Both the position numbers and the translations under genes were made by a program. This document shows positions 1-9,370 of a DNA stretch of 64,000 bases, piece by piece. Each line of letters opens with the position of its first letter. The first letter of the stretch is position 1. This stretch comes from JABFSM01 sp052389555 (GTDB lineage: Bacteria > Gemmatimonadota > Gemmatimonadetes > Gemmatimonadales > GWC2-71-9). Under the pieces are notes generated by a model. That model saw nothing but the letters and a program-made list of their open reading frames with translations, ran no database searches and was not told the DNA's origin. The stretch is from the NCBI GenBank assembly GCA_052389555.1, contig JBQTHV010000109.1, positions 1-64,000 on the forward strand. The letters are read 5' to 3'.

Positions 1-141
1 GACCCGCGCCATGGTGCCGTCCGAGTAGCCGAGCCAGCGAAGGCAGGCGAGGGTATATCTTTCGTCCGCGGTGATCTGTCGATACAGGGAACCCTTCGTT
101 CTCTTGGAGGAGAACTGAAGTCTACCGAGTCGGCAGGTCAC
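1..141 (-). CDS. IS30-like transposase, N-terminal part (runs off window)
   Basis: Reading the minus strand from a GTG at 141, the frame stays open to the window edge and gives about 47 residues including ITADERYTLACLRWLGYSDG. This matches the N-terminal helix-turn-helix of IS30-family transposases (an 'xLTxEERxxIAxLrxxGyS..eIAr' pattern known for that family). The catalytic DDE domain would lie beyond position 1 and cannot be seen. The start is inferred from frame only; another HTH protein is possible, but the terminal-like sequence next to it supports an IS. Confidence 0.5.
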   Translation of the reverse strand, partial: MTCRLGRLQFSSKRTKGSLYRQITADERYTLACLRWLGYSDGTMARV

Positions 142-190
142 CGTTGGTTCTGGGGCTCCGGGTGTTGCACTTAGTTTATGAATCCGCGCA
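1..190. mobile_element. End of an IS30-family-like insertion sequence
   Basis: Upstream of the transposase-like frame, about 155-185 contains GGTGTTGCACTTAGTTTATG, which resembles the GTGTTGCACTT sequence near the ends of many actinobacterial and proteobacterial IS30 elements. The exact boundary cannot be fixed because the other end is outside the window. A degraded esterase begins about 90 bp further on. Confidence 0.4.
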
Positions 191-272
191 GGCTAACCCG
201 CGCTTGCGGCTGCCCAGGCCGGCCGCCGCCGGCGACGTCGCACCCCGCCGTCATCACACAGCCCGGCCTGCT

Positions 273-826
273 CTATGCCTTGATCGAGCCTTTCTTGAAG
301 GGTGACCCGCCGAAGGGGATGTTCCAGTAGTCAGGGATTGAACCGGTTTGCGAGCCAGACCAGACCCGCGCCGGCGTGCCGCTCGGGGTCGTAGCGCCAC
401 CACCCAGCGCTCTCCAGGCCGTACCGGTTGCGGCCCGGGACCGGCCGGCCGTACGCCTGGTCCAGCTCGTCGAACGAGGCGGCCTGCCGGGCGGGAGGGC
501 GGAACGGGAACGGCCCCAGATAGAACGGCGCCGCCACCGCCGAGTAAGCGACCGTCGCCGCAAAGGTCTCGGGATAGGTGAGGGCCAGGGTCAAGGCGTC
601 GGTGCCGTCCATGCTGAGGCCCAGGAGACCGGCGGAAGCGGGTTAGGGACTCCGGCGCCGGGGTGACCGCAGGCTGACAGGCAAGGGCGAAGGCGAGCAA
701 CCAACCACCTCTACCGATACCATCCCGGCGGTGACCGATGCCGACCATGGTGACAACGAACTCCTCGTCGCTGAACGGCCCGGGGCCGGATTCACTCGAT
801 TGCCCTGCAAGCGCTCGGTGAGCCAA
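273..826 (-). pseudogene. Remnant of an alpha/beta-hydrolase esterase (IroE/enterochelin-esterase-like)
   Basis: Pieces of one protein lie in successive minus-strand frames. The upstream frame (to 826) has DEEFVVTMVGIGHRRD, like the early strand of IroE-type esterases. The next (612-331) has GLSMDGTDALTLALTYPETF, where GLSMDG resembles the nucleophile elbow GxSxGG and is followed by the usual helix. A third frame carries PDYWNIPFGGSPFKKGSIKA to a stop near 273. No single frame is intact, so frameshifts have broken it. Its function, if ever active, would have been ester hydrolysis. It lies next to an IS end, consistent with a decaying accessory region. Sequencing error is an alternative. Confidence 0.4.
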
Positions 827-963
827 TCACCCAAAAGAGTCTGGGCCCGGCCTGGCCCGAGGAATGAACGACTCACTCGGGCGGCCGGGACCAGCACCGC
901 TGTGCCTACACCCAATGAGATGCCCAGCACCGCCCGAGCGTTGCGGCAGCGGAGCCTGGCGCG

Positions 964-1509
964 CTAGAGCCCCCGCTCGGAGAGCCAGGGAGCCAGCCGG
1001 TCTCGCAGCAACTTGAGAGCCTTGCCCATCTGCGCTTCCACCGTCTTGACCGAGATGCCCAGCGTGCTCGCGATTTCCGCGTAGCGAAGCCCGTGGGCAC
1101 GCGAGAGCAGAAAGATCTCCCGGCAGCGTTCGGGCAGCTCGCTCACGGCCGCGCGCGCTCGGGCAGCGAGCTCCGCCTCGGTGAGCTGCCGGTCCGGCGG
1201 GGGGATGAGCGTCGGTGCTGCGATATCCGATTCGAGCCGGCTCGCCACGCGGTCATGGCGGATCCGGTTGAGCGCACGGTTCCGGGTGGACTGAAAGAGA
1301 TAGGCGCGGAGCGAAGTTTCCAGGACTATATTGGAGCGGCGCCGCCACAATTCCAGCATGACCTCCTGCACCGTGTCTTCGGCCGCTGCGGTGTCGCGCA
1401 GGATGGACTCCGCAAATCCGACCAGGCTCGCATAGTAGGTGCGGAAGATGGCATCGAACCCTGGTTCACCGCCCTCCCGCAGCCGTTCGAGATTTTCCTG
1501 GTCGCTCAC
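964..1509 (-). CDS. ECF sigma factor (FecI/RpoE-like sigma-70 family)
   Basis: A 181-residue protein with the two-domain layout of ECF sigma factors. Region 2 lies at about residues 20-90 (FDAIFRTYYASLVGFAESIL, then AEDTVQEVMLELWRRR). Region 4 lies at about 120-175 (LPERCREIFLLSRAHGLRYA, then EIASTLGISVKTVEAQMGKA, the helix-turn-helix). There is no extra C-terminal domain. It is divergent from a FecR gene and a TonB receptor, the standard cell-surface signalling trio, so it probably transcribes the receptor operon or nearby uptake genes after the FecR protein releases it. The target substrate is not evident. Confidence 0.9.
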   Translation of the reverse strand: MSDQENLERLREGGEPGFDAIFRTYYASLVGFAESILRDTAAAEDTVQEVMLELWRRRSNIVLETSLRAYLFQSTRNRALNRIRHDRVASRLESDIAAPTLIPPPDRQLTEAELAARARAAVSELPERCREIFLLSRAHGLRYAEIASTLGISVKTVEAQMGKALKLLRDRLAPWLSERGL

Positions 1510-1596
1510 AGCGGGGCGGTCATGGGCATCGAGGCCGGCATGGGTGCAGGATTGCGACCAATATAGGGGAACCGGCGGGTCAGGTGTCCCTTTTGC

Positions 1597-2631
1597 ATGA
1601 AGCAGGAATCCATGCCGCCCCCGCTACCCCCTGAATGGCCGGTCCTGGCCCGCTATCTGGCCGGGGAGTCGCCTCCGGAGGAGGCGTCCCAGGTTCGGCG
1701 CTGGCTCGCCGAGGATCCCTCCCGAGCGGGGGCCCTCCAGGAGCTGGACCAGGTGACCCGTGCCGGCCTCCCGGCGCAACGCTCGGTTGATGTCGAAGCC
1801 GCCCTCCGAAGGGTCAAGACACGGTTCGGCGAGGCCGAGGTCATTGCGCTCCCGGTTCGGCGGCGCTGGCCCGTTACCGCGCTCGCGATCGCGGCTGGTC
1901 TCGCCCTGCTGGTGAGCGGCGCGCTGCTCTGGCGAACCTTGCCGTGGTCGCGGGCGGCCGTCCCGGCCACGACCTATGCCACCGGTATCGGGCGAACCGA
2001 TTCCGTGGCGCTTCCCGACGGCAGCACCGCCGTGGTGGGACCCCATAGCCGGCTCACGATCCTCGCGGGTTATGGAGCGGAAGGCCGAGGCCGCACCGTA
2101 GAGCTCGAGGGCGAAGCGTTCTTCGACGTCGTCCATGACGTCTCCCGGCCCTTCCGCGTCCGGGCCGGCCGCGTGGTGGTGCAGGATCTCGGCACCCGAT
2201 TCAGCGTCCGCAGCGACGCCGAAGGGGTCCGGGTCGTGGTCGAATCGGGTTCGGTCCGGGTCGAGGGCAATGTGCGAGCGGCGGTGCGCCGGATCGACCT
2301 GCGGGCCGGGCAGGCGATCACCTGGCGCGGCAATTCGGTTCCGCCGCAGCTGCACCTCTCGACGGATCAGGACCTGGCCTGGCTCAAGGGTCAGCTCAGC
2401 TTCGACAACGCCTCCCTCCTCCGGGTTAGGGAGGACCTCCGGCGCTGGTATGGCCTCGAACTGGTGCTGGCCGACTCGGCCCTGGCCAGCCGACACGTAA
2501 CCGCGCGGTTCGCGGGCGAGCCGGTCGAGCAGGTCTTGCGGACCCTGGCCCTGTCCCTCGGCGCTACCGTCGAGCGGCGAGGCGATTCCGCGATCGTCCG
2601 GCCCTCGGCCCCGCCCGGACGCCGGCCCTGA
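1597..2631 (+). CDS. FecR-family anti-sigma/signal transducer
   Basis: 344 residues. A cytoplasmic N-terminus (about 1-90; EWPVLARYLAGE start resembles the DUF4880 sigma-binding part) precedes one membrane helix at about 92-112 (ALAIAAGLALLVSGALLW). The periplasmic FecR domain follows at about 120-230 (TDSVALPDGSTAVVGPHSRL; GEAFFDVVHDVSRPF) and then a C-terminal secretin/TonB-short-N-like domain (about 260-335, LSFDNASLLRVREDLRRWYG). It should hold or activate the adjacent ECF sigma factor in response to the receptor. Its TGA overlaps the ATG of the receptor by one base, indicating translational coupling. Confidence 0.9.
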   Translation: MKQESMPPPLPPEWPVLARYLAGESPPEEASQVRRWLAEDPSRAGALQELDQVTRAGLPAQRSVDVEAALRRVKTRFGEAEVIALPVRRRWPVTALAIAAGLALLVSGALLWRTLPWSRAAVPATTYATGIGRTDSVALPDGSTAVVGPHSRLTILAGYGAEGRGRTVELEGEAFFDVVHDVSRPFRVRAGRVVVQDLGTRFSVRSDAEGVRVVVESGSVRVEGNVRAAVRRIDLRAGQAITWRGNSVPPQLHLSTDQDLAWLKGQLSFDNASLLRVREDLRRWYGLELVLADSALASRHVTARFAGEPVEQVLRTLALSLGATVERRGDSAIVRPSAPPGRRP

Positions 2632-5117
2632 TGTCAGTCAGTGAGAGCCGCGGGTTAGGAAGCCTGGTCGCGCTGCTGATCGCCCTGGCGGCGGCCCATC
2701 CGGCCCAGGCGGTTCCCCGCGAGTGTACCACCCGCCCCGATACGACCGGCCGCTGGGAAGCTCCCCTCGCGCGTCCCGTGTCGCTGCGCGCGCGCGAGAT
2801 CTCGCTCCGCGATGCGCTCGACCGCCTGGCCGCCCGCGCCCACCTCCGGCTGTCCTACAGCGCCGAAGTGCTTCCGCTCGACCGCCGGGTGTGTCTCTCG
2901 GTCGATTCCATCGCCGTGGGCGACGCGCTCACCGCGCTCCTCGCGGGCGTTCCGGTCCGCCTGGTGCCGCTCGGCGCCGATCACGTCGTCCTCGCACCGG
3001 TGCTCGCCGAACCGGGTGGCGGCCCGAGTCCCGACCAGACGCCGGTGCAGCTCGAGCGCATCGTGGTGACCGGCACGGTGGCGGGGGCAAGTCAGCGGGC
3101 CTTGCCGATCGCCCTCGATGTGCTCGCCGGCGGCGAGCTCGAGCAACGCGCCGCCGCCACCATCTCCGAAACCCTGAACCCCGCCGTGCCCGGGATCTGG
3201 GCGTGGGAACAGTCGCCCGCGAGCTTCGTCGCCCAATACGGTAGTGTGCGGGGGACCAGCTCGTTCGGCACCACCTATCCCAAGGTGTACCTCGACGGGA
3301 TTCAGCTTGCTAACCCGCTGCTGGTGACCTGGCTCCAGCCCGCTACCGTCGAACGGATCGAAGTGATCCGGGGACCCCAGGGAGCCGCGCTCTATGGGGC
3401 CGACGCCCTCAGCGGGGTAACCAACATCATCTCCCGCCACGATGCCGGGGCGGAAACCCCGCGCGCCCGGGTGACTGCCGGGTTAGGGTTGGCCGCCACC
3501 GACTTCGCCGCGGACCCGGCACTCGAGCAGCGCTACGCGGCCGAGGTCCGCGCCGGCTCGAACCTGCGCTCGGCCGCGCTGCACCTGGAGTTGGGCAGCA
3601 CCGGCGAGTATTCCCGCCACACCTATGCGCGCCGGCTCGCCGCCACCGGGGTGGGCCGCTGGGTAGGCGGCAAGAGCATCGTGACCGGCACGGTGCGGTT
3701 GTTCGGGATGCGGGCCGCAACCAGCGAGAGCCCCATCATAACCCGCCTGCTGGCATCGTATCGCGCGGCGGACTCGGTGCCCCTGGCGCTGGCGGTGCCC
3801 GTCACCGACACCGCGAGCCTGGTCGAGTTCACCGCCGGCGCTTCGGCCAAGCTGTTCACCGGCGACTATTGGCAGCACACCTTCACGGCCGGGGTCGACG
3901 GCTACTCACTGGATGGCGTGCCGGACCACCGCTCTCCGATTCCGTTCGGGGATGTCACGGCGCTGAACGATGCCCGGGGATCAGCCGCCCGCGGAACCCT
4001 GCGGCTCAGCACGGTGCGGAAGCTCGGAGCGGACCAGCGCAACACCGCCGACCTCACCTTCTCCCTCGAACAGGCGATCCTCCGCGAGCGAGCTCCGGTG
4101 CAGCACCTGAACGCCGGTGGCGACATCGACACCACCGACGTGGTCCGCTGGCGCGGCAATACCGGCATCACCAGCCAGGTCAACGGGACGCTGGCGGGAC
4201 AGGTTCATCTCACCGGGGGGATGCGGCTCGAGCGCGACGAGTCGGGCCTGGGCAACGGGCGATGGGCCTTCCTGCCGATGCTCGGCGCGGCCTGGAGCCG
4301 GGAGCACGATGCGATCACGTTCAAGCTGCGCGGGGCGTACGGGAAAGGGATTCGCTGGCCCGAGATTCCCGCGCGGGAAACCCTGTGGGAAGGACTGCGT
4401 CCTCGTTCGGGGACGTCCACCCTCGAGCCGGAGGAGCAATCCGGCGTCGAGGTAGGGTTCGATCTCTACGTGGCGAATCGGTTCACGTTCCAGCTCACCA
4501 GATTCGACCAGATAGCGTCCGGCCTGATCCAGCGGGTCGCGATCGCTCGGGATACCGGCACGACCCCGGTCGCGGCAGTGGATCGGATCAAGTATGAGCT
4601 CCAGAACGTGGGAGAAATCACCAACCGGGGCTGGGAAATCCAGGCATCGTTTCGCCGGTCGGCCTGGCTCCTGGCCGGCACGTTCACCCAGGTAAACAGC
4701 CGGGTGCGCAAGCTGGCGACGGGCTACACCGGCGACGTCCGCCCCGGCGACCGGATGCTCGAGGTGCCGGAACGCACCGTGGGGCTCACCGCGGGATGGA
4801 GCGGCTCGCGCTGGCGCGCCTCGCTCACCGCCTCTCGCGCGATGGACTGGGTGAACTATGACCGGGTAGCGCTGGCCAAGGCCTTTGCCACCACCAATCG
4901 CCCGACCCGCGAATTCGTGGGCGAGAAGCTCCGCCTGTTCTGGAGAGAGTATCCCGGCATAACCCGCCTCCGCGCGAGCGTGGGCGTGACCCTGTTCAAC
5001 CGCCTCGGCCTCACCTTCTCGGGCGACAACCTGCTCAACCACCAGACCGGCGAGCCCGACAACATCACCGTGCTGCCGGGCAGAACCCTCTCATTCGGGG
5101 TGCGGACAGAGTTCTGA
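2631..5117 (+). CDS. TonB-dependent outer-membrane receptor with STN signalling domain
   Basis: 828 residues. Signal peptide at 1-28 (LVALLIALAAAHPAQA), STN domain about 45-120 (LRDALDRLAARAHLRLSYSA; then ALTALLAGVPV), plug about 140-245 (IVVTGTVAG TonB-box region; IEVIRGPQGAALYGADALSG is diagnostic), then the barrel, ending in Phe (FGVRTEF), as outer-membrane barrels do. The STN domain is typical of receptors that signal through FecR to FecI, which are the two genes next door. The ligand could be a siderophore, vitamin or glycan; the adjacent ABC transporter and lyase locus makes an oligosaccharide plausible. There is no SusD-like partner. Confidence 0.92.
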   Translation: MSVSESRGLGSLVALLIALAAAHPAQAVPRECTTRPDTTGRWEAPLARPVSLRAREISLRDALDRLAARAHLRLSYSAEVLPLDRRVCLSVDSIAVGDALTALLAGVPVRLVPLGADHVVLAPVLAEPGGGPSPDQTPVQLERIVVTGTVAGASQRALPIALDVLAGGELEQRAAATISETLNPAVPGIWAWEQSPASFVAQYGSVRGTSSFGTTYPKVYLDGIQLANPLLVTWLQPATVERIEVIRGPQGAALYGADALSGVTNIISRHDAGAETPRARVTAGLGLAATDFAADPALEQRYAAEVRAGSNLRSAALHLELGSTGEYSRHTYARRLAATGVGRWVGGKSIVTGTVRLFGMRAATSESPIITRLLASYRAADSVPLALAVPVTDTASLVEFTAGASAKLFTGDYWQHTFTAGVDGYSLDGVPDHRSPIPFGDVTALNDARGSAARGTLRLSTVRKLGADQRNTADLTFSLEQAILRERAPVQHLNAGGDIDTTDVVRWRGNTGITSQVNGTLAGQVHLTGGMRLERDESGLGNGRWAFLPMLGAAWSREHDAITFKLRGAYGKGIRWPEIPARETLWEGLRPRSGTSTLEPEEQSGVEVGFDLYVANRFTFQLTRFDQIASGLIQRVAIARDTGTTPVAAVDRIKYELQNVGEITNRGWEIQASFRRSAWLLAGTFTQVNSRVRKLATGYTGDVRPGDRMLEVPERTVGLTAGWSGSRWRASLTASRAMDWVNYDRVALAKAFATTNRPTREFVGEKLRLFWREYPGITRLRASVGVTLFNRLGLTFSGDNLLNHQTGEPDNITVLPGRTLSFGVRTEF

Positions 5118-5120
5118 GCG

Positions 5121-5939
5121 CTACTCGCTTTCGCGTAACCCGTCCGCCACCAGCGTACACGCCACTACGACCAGCACCAACGCGATCCCCGGCGCCAACC
5201 CCACCCACGGCGCATTCACCACGGTATCCCGTCCCGACGCGATCATGGTGCCCCAGGACGCGGCGGGCGGCTGAACCCCTAACCCGAGGAACGAGAGGCC
5301 TGCCTCCAGGGTGATCGCATTCCCGATGCCGAGGGTCGCCAGCGCGATCACCGGAGCCAGCGCGTTAGGAAGCGCATGCCGGAGCAGGACCCTGCGCCGG
5401 GTGGCGCCCAGGGCGCCGGCCGCTTCCACGTACGGCCGGGCCAGCTGGGATCGGATCTCCGCGTAGACCAGCCGGGCCACCGGCATCCACCCGGTCACCC
5501 CCAGCACGATCACGACCAAACCCGCGCTCGGCTCCCACAGCGCAGCCAACAGCAAGAGCAGCACCACGCGCGGCAACCCCAGCGCAAAGTCGGTGGCGCC
5601 GAGCAGCACGGGGCCGAGCCGGCGCGGACTGGTCGCGGCGAATGCGCCCACCGCGATACCGATCACCAGCGACAGCACCATCGCGAGCATCCCCACCAGC
5701 AGCGAGACCCGGGCGCCGTAGACCAGGCGGGACCACACGTCCCGTCCCAGGCGATCGGTGCCCAAGAGATGAAAGACGCCGTGGACATCGCTGGTGAACG
5801 GAGCGAGGAACCGGGTTGCCGGCACGTCGCGCTGGACGTCCGGATCGATCGGGGCAACCACCGGTGCAGCGAGCGCCGCGATCACGATGACCGTCAACAA
5901 CACGAGGCCGATCCGGCCGCCCGCGTCAAGCCGCCGCAT
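5121..5939 (-). CDS. ABC transporter permease, DppC/OppC family
   Basis: 272 residues with about six membrane helices. The N-terminal helix (IGLVLLTVIVIAALAAPVVA) and the sequence FHLLGTDRLGRDVWSRLVYG are hallmarks of DppC/OppC permeases, and the EAA-type loop reads EAAGALGATRRRVLLRHALP. It would form the inner-membrane channel with the DppB-like partner, whose gene overlaps its start by 14 bp. No ATPase gene is adjacent, so the energising subunits must be encoded elsewhere. The family carries peptides, but many members carry oligosaccharides or nickel. Confidence 0.9.
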   Translation of the reverse strand: MRRLDAGGRIGLVLLTVIVIAALAAPVVAPIDPDVQRDVPATRFLAPFTSDVHGVFHLLGTDRLGRDVWSRLVYGARVSLLVGMLAMVLSLVIGIAVGAFAATSPRRLGPVLLGATDFALGLPRVVLLLLLAALWEPSAGLVVIVLGVTGWMPVARLVYAEIRSQLARPYVEAAGALGATRRRVLLRHALPNALAPVIALATLGIGNAITLEAGLSFLGLGVQPPAASWGTMIASGRDTVVNAPWVGLAPGIALVLVVVACTLVADGLRESE

Positions 5940-6897
5940 CGCGCACCCGGGGATCCACCACTGCGACGAGGACTTCAGCCAGCAGATTGCCTATCACCAC
6001 CAGGACCGCGCTGATGGTGGCCGCGGCCATCACCACCGGATAGTCCCGCGCCTGAACCGCCTGCACCAGAACCTGGCCCACCCCGGGCCACGCGAAGATC
6101 GCCTCGACGAAGACCGCGCCGGAGAAGATGGCGGGAAGGGAGAGGCCAAGCAGCGCGACGATCGGCACCAGCGCGCTCCGCAGCTGGTGTCGCACGATGA
6201 CCCGCCGGCCGGTAAGCCCGCGCGCCCGGGCCGCCAGCACAAAGGGGGAGCCGCGAAGCTCCCGCATCGCGGCGCGAGTGAACCGCGCGTTAGCTCCGAA
6301 CCCGATCAGGGTGAGGGTCGCGAGCGGAAGGGCGAGATGCCGCAACCGATCCAGGAGTCGTTCGGTCCCACCCAGGAATTCCGCGTCGAGCCCAGTCGCG
6401 CCGAAGGCTGGTAGCCACCTCAGCTCGTAGGTAAACACCATGATCAGCGCGAGCCCCAGCCAGTACCCCGGCATCGCATTGAGCGAGACGGTGATCGCCG
6501 AGAGCACGGAGTCCGCGCCGCGCCGGCGCAGGTTGGCCTGGACCGCGCCGACCACAATGCCCGCGAGCCAGCTCAACCCGATCGAGAGGAGGACCAGCCA
6601 GGCCGTCGCGGGCCAGGCTTCCGCGAGGAGAGCGCCCGCGGGCCGTCCCTGGGCGATACTCGAGCCAAAATCGCCCCGGACCGCCTGACTCAGCCAGCTC
6701 AGATACTGCTCGGGCAGCGGACGGTCGAGCCCCAGTGCGCGGCGGCCTGCGGCGATCTCTTCCGGTCCGGCCGCCGGTCCCAGCAGCCGCTGCACGGGAT
6801 CGCCGGGTGCGAGATGTAGCAGCAGGAACGTGAGGGTGACGACGCCGAACACGACCGCGACGCCGCGTACCACTCCCACCAGGATTCGCCGGACCAT
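5926..6897 (-). CDS. ABC transporter permease, DppB/OppB family
   Basis: 323 residues with an N-terminal helix and FLLLHLAPGDPVQRLLGP, the conserved start of DppB/OppB permeases (LxPGDP). The EAA-like loop is near ARARGLTGRRVIVRHQLRSA. It pairs with the DppC-like permease, whose start it overlaps. The binding-protein gene begins 27 bp away in the opposite direction, so both must be driven from this short interval. Confidence 0.9.
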   Translation of the reverse strand: MVRRILVGVVRGVAVVFGVVTLTFLLLHLAPGDPVQRLLGPAAGPEEIAAGRRALGLDRPLPEQYLSWLSQAVRGDFGSSIAQGRPAGALLAEAWPATAWLVLLSIGLSWLAGIVVGAVQANLRRRGADSVLSAITVSLNAMPGYWLGLALIMVFTYELRWLPAFGATGLDAEFLGGTERLLDRLRHLALPLATLTLIGFGANARFTRAAMRELRGSPFVLAARARGLTGRRVIVRHQLRSALVPIVALLGLSLPAIFSGAVFVEAIFAWPGVGQVLVQAVQARDYPVVMAAATISAVLVVIGNLLAEVLVAVVDPRVRDAAA

Positions 6898-6924
6898 GTC
6901 GAGAATCTATCGCGCGAGGTACAC

Positions 6925-8367
6925 TTGGAGGTGTGCCGCGCAATCGGATCACTTGCGCTTCTGCTGGTGGCGTGCTCCGGCGCTTCCCGCCGGGGCGAGA
7001 CCGTCATCCTCGCTTCGGGGGCCGATCTCCAGAGCCCGAATCCACTACTGACCGTCCATCCCCTGGCCCGTCAAGTACAGCGGTACGCGTTGCTCGTCAC
7101 CCTGGTCCGCTACGACAGTGCACTTCTGGTGACGCCGTATTACGCCAGGCGCTGGAGCTGGTCCGCGGATCGGCAGACGCTCACCATGCACCTCTTCGGC
7201 GGGCTCAACTGGCACGATGGCGTTCCCACGACTGCGCCCGATGCGGCCTGGACGCTGGAAGCCGCGCGCCGGGTCGAAACCGGCTATCCGCGGCGCGCCG
7301 AGCTGGCGGAGCTCGAACGGGTGGCCGCTCCTGACGATACCACACTCGTGCTTCGATTCAGAGCTCCCCAAGCGGGCATTCCCGATGTGCTCACCGATCT
7401 CGCGCTGCTTCCTCGTCATCTCTTCTCGGAAGTCCCCCTAGACCGGCTGCGCGGCGCCGCGTGGAACCGGCGCCCGATTGGTAACGGTCCGTTTCGCTTC
7501 GTGGCGTACCAGCCCAACCGGCGCTGGGTGTTCGAGGCCAATCCAGCGTTTCCCCCGGAGCTCGGCGGACCGCCGCGGATCCAGCGCTTCGTGGTTGCGG
7601 TGGTCGACGAGCCGACGACCAAGCTCGCGGCGCTGACCTCGGGCGAGCTGGACTTCGCCGGCATTAACCCGGCGCATGCGGCCTTCGTCCAGCGCGACCC
7701 GCGTCTCGCGGTCCTCGATTATCCGCTGCTCTTCAGTTACGCGCTCGTGTTCAACACGCGGCGGCCGCCGTTCGATCGGGTCGAGGCGCGCCGCGCCGTG
7801 GCAGCCGCCATCGACCGGCCGGCGATCGTTGAGGGCGTGCTGTTCGGTTATGGGACTCCGGCGACTGGGCCGATTCCTCCCGAGCTCGAGGTTCCGGGCG
7901 TCTCGACATCAGCCGAGGGCCGAGGGAGCGCCGAGCCGCCGAGTCACCTGCCGTCCAGCCGCCTCAGCTTCCAGCTCCTCACCGTCGGCAGCGGCGAAGC
8001 CGCCCTGGAACAGATGCTCCAGGCCCAGCTTGGCGCGAACGGCATAGTCGCCGAGATCCGCCAACTCGAGCTCTCGACCTATCTCGATCGAGTGCAGGGA
8101 CGGTCTCCTGATTTCGACGCGGCCGTCTTTGGCATCTCCGGCGATTTGGGGCTCGGCCATCTCAACCAGGTCGTGTCGATTGCCGGTTTGCGCGCGGAGG
8201 GCCGAAGCGAGAGACTTGGGGCGCTCATCCTGGATTCGCTGCCGGCCACGTTCCTCTACCATGCTCGGGGAGTCCAGGGAATGAACCGGCGGGTGCAGGG
8301 GGTGCGGATGGACCTGAGAGGCGAGCTGGTTACGCTGACGCAGTGGACCGTGAAACGTGAAGAGTGA
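6925..8367 (+). CDS. ABC transporter substrate-binding lipoprotein, family 5 (DppA/OppA-like)
   Basis: About 480 residues. The signal sequence ends in a lipobox (ALLLVACSG), so the mature protein is probably lipid-anchored. SBP family 5 features follow: YYARRWSWSADRQTLTMHLF, LNWHDGVPTTAPDAAWTLEA, and RRAVAAAIDRPAIVEGVLFG. Start is TTG 6925 or GTG 6931; GTG lies closer to the signal peptide. A stretch at 7911-7945 encoding about SAEGRGSAEPPS consists of GCCGAGG-like heptamers and looks inserted. It supplies ligand to the divergent permeases. The stop overlaps the next gene by 11 bp. Confidence 0.88.
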   Translation: MEVCRAIGSLALLLVACSGASRRGETVILASGADLQSPNPLLTVHPLARQVQRYALLVTLVRYDSALLVTPYYARRWSWSADRQTLTMHLFGGLNWHDGVPTTAPDAAWTLEAARRVETGYPRRAELAELERVAAPDDTTLVLRFRAPQAGIPDVLTDLALLPRHLFSEVPLDRLRGAAWNRRPIGNGPFRFVAYQPNRRWVFEANPAFPPELGGPPRIQRFVVAVVDEPTTKLAALTSGELDFAGINPAHAAFVQRDPRLAVLDYPLLFSYALVFNTRRPPFDRVEARRAVAAAIDRPAIVEGVLFGYGTPATGPIPPELEVPGVSTSAEGRGSAEPPSHLPSSRLSFQLLTVGSGEAALEQMLQAQLGANGIVAEIRQLELSTYLDRVQGRSPDFDAAVFGISGDLGLGHLNQVVSIAGLRAEGRSERLGALILDSLPATFLYHARGVQGMNRRVQGVRMDLRGELVTLTQWTVKREE

Positions 8368-9370
8368 AACGTTCCGGGCATCGGCTCCCCTGCGGCTGGA
8401 TTTTGCCGGAGGGTGGACTGACGTGGCTCCATTCGCCGAAGCAGAGCGCGGGGTCGTCGTCAACGCCGCCATCGAGCTCCGGGCCACCGCGGAGGTGACC
8501 CCGGGCCGGGAGCGGTACGTGCTCCAGTCCGTGGATCTGGACCAGACCCTGGAGCTCAGCGCGGAAGAGCTCAGCCGGTACAGCCAGCTCGAGCTGCTCA
8601 AGGCCGCCGTGCGCCGCTCGGGGCTCGGCCCTTGCGGGTTACGCACCTGGAGCGAAGCGCCGCCCGGCTCCGGGTTAGGAAGCTCGGGCGCGCTCGACGT
8701 GGCGATGGTGGCGGCCCTGGACCGCGCCCAGGGTATCACCCGCGGGCCCGCCGAGCTCGCCGAAGAAGCCTTCCACCTCGAAGCGGTCGAGGCCGGCTTG
8801 CCCGGCGGCCGGCAGGACCAGTACGCGGCGGCCTTCGGGGGATTCCTGCGGCTGGAGTTCGCGGGCGGGACGGTCAAGGTCGAACGCCTGGCGCTGGATC
8901 TGGAGTTTGCCGCGGCGCTCGAACGGCAGACGGTAATCTGCTATACCGGGCTCTCGCGGGTCTCCTCCCGCACCATCGAGCGGGTTATGTCCGCCTACCG
9001 GCGCCGGGAGCCCCAGGTCGTGGGATCCCTTCGCGCGCTGGCGGACATCGCAAACCAGATGACCGATGCGCTGGGGGCGGCCGACCTCGACCGGGTCGCC
9101 GCGCTCCTCAGCGAGAACTGGAGCCGGCAGCAGCAGCTCGATGCCGCCATGCGAACCGAGCCGATGGCCCGGCTCGAAGCGGCGGTGCAACGCGCCGGTG
9201 CGCTGGGCGGCAAGGCCGCGGGGGCCGGGGCAGGCGGGTGCATGTTCTTCCTGGTGCGCGATCCGGAGGCGGCCGCCCGAGCGGCGCAGGCAACCGGGTG
9301 TCGCCTGCTTCGCACCTCCTGGACTGCCCAGGGCGTCCGAATCGAATCGCCCGCGGGAGCTGCGCGATGA
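8357..9370 (+). CDS. GHMP-family sugar kinase (HddA-like)
   Basis: 337 residues. The N-terminal APLRLDFAGGWTDVAPFAE is the opening signature of the D-glycero-D-manno-heptose-7-phosphate kinase/fucokinase type of GHMP kinases. The ATP loop is APPGSGLGSSGALDVAMVAA (about 100-120), and the third motif is GALGGKAAGAGAGGCMFFLV near the C-terminus. It would phosphorylate a sugar with ATP. Start is GTG 8357, overlapping the binding-protein gene; its own stop overlaps the aminotransferase start. In this context it more probably primes an imported sugar than makes LPS heptose, but that is inference. Confidence 0.85.
   Translation: MKSETFRASAPLRLDFAGGWTDVAPFAEAERGVVVNAAIELRATAEVTPGRERYVLQSVDLDQTLELSAEELSRYSQLELLKAAVRRSGLGPCGLRTWSEAPPGSGLGSSGALDVAMVAALDRAQGITRGPAELAEEAFHLEAVEAGLPGGRQDQYAAAFGGFLRLEFAGGTVKVERLALDLEFAAALERQTVICYTGLSRVSSRTIERVMSAYRRREPQVVGSLRALADIANQMTDALGAADLDRVAALLSENWSRQQQLDAAMRTEPMARLEAAVQRAGALGGKAAGAGAGGCMFFLVRDPEAAARAAQATGCRLLRTSWTAQGVRIESPAGAAR

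Noticed and set aside
254..826. Long minus-strand frame at 254-826 as an intact gene
   Set aside because: Composition is Arg/Pro-rich out-of-frame translation; recognisable esterase segments occur in three different frames, so it is treated as a pseudogene.
1555..1590. FecI-type ECF promoter upstream of fecR
   Set aside because: GGAACC is present but no matching -10 at the expected 16-17 bp spacing was found.
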